Positions 62,562 to 64,000 of a DNA stretch of 64,000 nucleotides are shown in pieces (positions within the stretch are counted from its first letter, which is position 1; the number at the start of each line of letters is the position of its first letter). This stretch comes from JACVRN01 sp035276685 (GTDB lineage Bacteria; Acidobacteriota; Blastocatellia; Pyrinomonadales; Pyrinomonadaceae): the NCBI GenBank assembly GCA_035276685.1, contig DATELK010000092.1, positions 70,102 through 134,101 of the forward strand. The letters run 5' to 3'. A model generated the notes under the pieces. That model did not search any database. It was given only the letters and a program-made list of their open reading frames with translations, and had not been told where the DNA came from. Made by a program: the position numbers and the translations under genes.

Positions 62562-62823
62562 TCAGGTTGGAGGCAATCTTAAGGGCGAGGCCGTGCGACC
62601 CTTATATGAGAATGCCGAGACTTTATGCCCCTCCCACACTCCCTGTCAAGGTTTTTATTCAGTTTCCCGCAGAAAAAGAGAGAGTTATACTGACTCAGAC
62701 AGCATTCGCTACTTCACAGGGGTAATTAGTTGTTAACTGCGTTCTAAATGATAGTTAGATTGCTTTCATTAAACTAACAAGGTAGTAATTTAGAGCTTAA
62801 GTGACTCAAGGAGAAAAGAGTTG

Positions 62824-63183
62824 ATGCAAGAAAGAAAGAAGGCACGTAGAAAAGGGCGCAGAGTTATTGGCCCTGTACCTAATTTGGTTTTCTGGCGGGG
62901 GGACTCTGGAAGATACGAAGCAGATATATGTGATATCGGGATGGGTGGATGTTTTCTAAATACAAACGGAAACGCGGATGATGGTGAGAGCATTACTTTA
63001 GAAATTCCAACTTCTACTGTAGAGCAATCGATGATTGAATTTCCAGGGACTGTTATCCCTCAAGGTCGAAAATTCAAGGGCTTTGGTGTGCGCTTCGGGG
63101 CTTTAAGTGAAGAGCAACAATCAATGATTGCTCGATTAATGGTTCAATTACATGAACAGGCTGAGCGTCGTAAAAATCGCTGA
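62824..63183 (+). CDS. PilZ-domain protein (c-di-GMP binding)
   Basis: 119 aa single PilZ domain. The N-terminal RKKARRKGRR supplies the RxxxR motif, and DICDIGMGGCFL supplies the (D/N)xSxxG motif with Gly-Met in place of Ser-x, so one ligand position is altered. VIPQGRKFKGFGVRF is the typical strand pair. It should bind cyclic di-GMP, if the change is tolerated, and could read the product of GGDEF proteins such as the one at 2443. Confidence 0.85.
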   Translation: MQERKKARRKGRRVIGPVPNLVFWRGDSGRYEADICDIGMGGCFLNTNGNADDGESITLEIPTSTVEQSMIEFPGTVIPQGRKFKGFGVRFGALSEEQQSMIARLMVQLHEQAERRKNR

Positions 63184-63343
63184 ACTGATTTTTCTATAAC
63201 GCAATCTAACAATTCATTCAACCGTAGCTAAGTAAGCATGGGTTTCATTCCATCCCTTAATTGCTTTTCTCACTTTTTCCTGGACGGTTAATTCAGGCAT
63301 CAGGCTGTGCTGTTTGAAGAGACAGGTGTGGTAAATTTGCCGT

Positions 63344-63604
63344 ATGGGTAAATATGAGAAACTACTTGTTCAAGTCTTGAGAGGAGCATCAGACGCGAAT
63401 ATACCTTTTGAAGGATTATGCGGTCTGATGCGAACTTTGGGCTTTGATGAGCGGATTCGCGGCAGCCATCATATTTATTCTAAAGAAGGTGTCGAAGAAA
63501 TAATCAATCTTCAACCGATGAGTTCCAGGGCTAAAGCATATCAAGTGAAGCAGGTTCGTGCCATAATCCTAAAGTACAAGCTCGGAGGCGAAGCGGATGA
63601 GTGA
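63344..63604 (+). CDS. hicA: HicA-family mRNA interferase toxin
   Basis: 86 aa. The double-stranded-RNA-binding-like fold has the catalytic G-S-H motif (GSHHIYSK, His42) and ends KQVRAIILKYKLGG. Overlaps hicB by 8 bp. Longer than the usual 60-aa HicA by an N-terminal segment (MGKYEKLLVQVLRGASDANI), as in the YcfA-type subgroup. Confidence 0.9.
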   Translation: MGKYEKLLVQVLRGASDANIPFEGLCGLMRTLGFDERIRGSHHIYSKEGVEEIINLQPMSSRAKAYQVKQVRAIILKYKLGGEADE

Positions 63605-63815
63605 AAAGTATAAATACGAAATGGTTATTTACTGGAGCGTCGAGGATGATGCTTATATTGTAGAAGTGCCTGAACTGGCCGGTTGTATGGCAGATGGGGA
63701 GACGTATGCCGAAGCTGTAGCGAATGCTGAAGTCATTATCGAGGAATGGATTGAAACCGCAAAAGAGTTAGGGCGAGAAATTCCAGAACCCAGAGGCCGC
63801 CTCATGTATGCATAG
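63597..63815 (+). CDS. hicB: HicB-family antitoxin
   Basis: 72 aa partial-RNaseH-like fold: YEMVIYWSVEDDAYIVEVPE, GCMADGETYAEAVANAEVII, ending RGRLMYA. It lacks the C-terminal helix-turn-helix of longer HicB, so DNA binding would need another factor. Translationally coupled to hicA by the overlap; the pair is a type II toxin-antitoxin module. Confidence 0.9.
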   Translation: MSEKYKYEMVIYWSVEDDAYIVEVPELAGCMADGETYAEAVANAEVIIEEWIETAKELGREIPEPRGRLMYA

Positions 63816-63911
63816 TATCAAGTCTCATCCTAACAACTAACTCAACCAATCTTACTATAATATTACGGTTTTCGATTGAATGCGACTAACAATAAAGAGT
63901 AAGCTCTTTTC

Positions 63912-64000
63912 ATGAAAGCTTATTCCTTAGATTTACGCCAGCGAGTCGTTGCCGCTTACGAAAAAGGCAATAGCTCTCTGGCTGAGGTTGCCGAACAGTT
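63912..64000 (+). CDS. IS630-family transposase, N-terminus only (runs off the window)
   Basis: MKAYSLDLRQRVVAAYEKGNSSLAEVAEQF-type start (29 codons visible) is the characteristic helix-turn-helix beginning of IS630/Tc1-type transposases. The inverted end and catalytic domain are outside or not visible. With hicAB and the lower G+C it marks the start of another accessory region. Confidence 0.8.
   Translation, partial: MKAYSLDLRQRVVAAYEKGNSSLAEVAEQ

Noticed and set aside
62545..62736. 63-codon frame after the membrane protein gene
   Set aside because: No ribosome site apart from the end of the upstream gene, low-complexity composition and no homologue-like features.

Overview
The window is ordinary bacterial chromosome of fairly high G+C, broken by one clearly foreign, lower-G+C integrated element at about 17.2-28.6 kb. 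Gene content suggests an Acidobacteriota relative, most likely the Blastocatellia. The clues are a beta-barrel protein with a carboxypeptidase-regulatory-like front domain, a Ser/Thr kinase fused to a TolB/FlgO-like and TPR tail, a TPR protein ending in a Fis-type helix-turn-helix, GAF-rich sensor kinases and many exported TPR or propeller proteins. This placement is inference from gene families, not from a marker gene; no rRNA or tRNA gene was seen.

Layout: 1-3.4 kb holds a GAF histidine kinase and a receiver-GGDEF protein. 3.75-5 kb holds a possible glycosidase-like protein. 5-9.6 kb is a minus-strand NtrC-type regulator with its membrane histidine kinase, and 9.9-11.7 kb a TonB-dependent-receptor-like barrel. 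From 12.2 kb run an M16 peptidase, a WalJ-like metallo-beta-lactamase, a lipoprotein, purB and purS. The foreign element sits exactly on the ATGA overlap of purS and purQ. After it come purQ, membrane and protease genes, two exported thioredoxin-fold proteins, purL, pabB and a pabC-like gene, a class I aldolase, an exported truncated globin, a kinase-TPR protein, AmrS, a HAD hydrolase, nagZ, queG, an AP2-like protein, moaA, a Uma2 nuclease, a TPP riboswitch with thiC, a frameshifted exported protein, a nurA group, and TPR and propeller proteins. The window closes with hicA-hicB and the start of an IS630-type transposase.

The element (about 11.3 kb between direct repeats of 85 bp, 83 identical) carries a P4-type primase-polymerase/SF3 helicase gene, a zinc-finger protein, a DUF4145-like protein flanked by two related hairpin repeats, a TPR-Fis regulator divergent from a small secreted peptide with twin palindromes between them, a broken XRE regulator, an unknown 424-aa protein, an IS with a DDE transposase, and an integrase that has lost its N-terminal half. 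At its right end a 43-codon reading frame reproduces the last 30 residues of PurS and ends in ATGA on the purQ start. Integration therefore split the pur operon but left a coupled start for purQ.

Intergenic DNA is unusually structured. There are three copies of an approximately 80-bp palindromic repeat, one nested REP-like structure, and several long hairpins built from short repeated words. These hairpins often contain the stop codon of the upstream gene and end only a few bases before the next start codon. Several genes, including purB and purL, start after a pyrimidine tract with no visible Shine-Dalgarno sequence.
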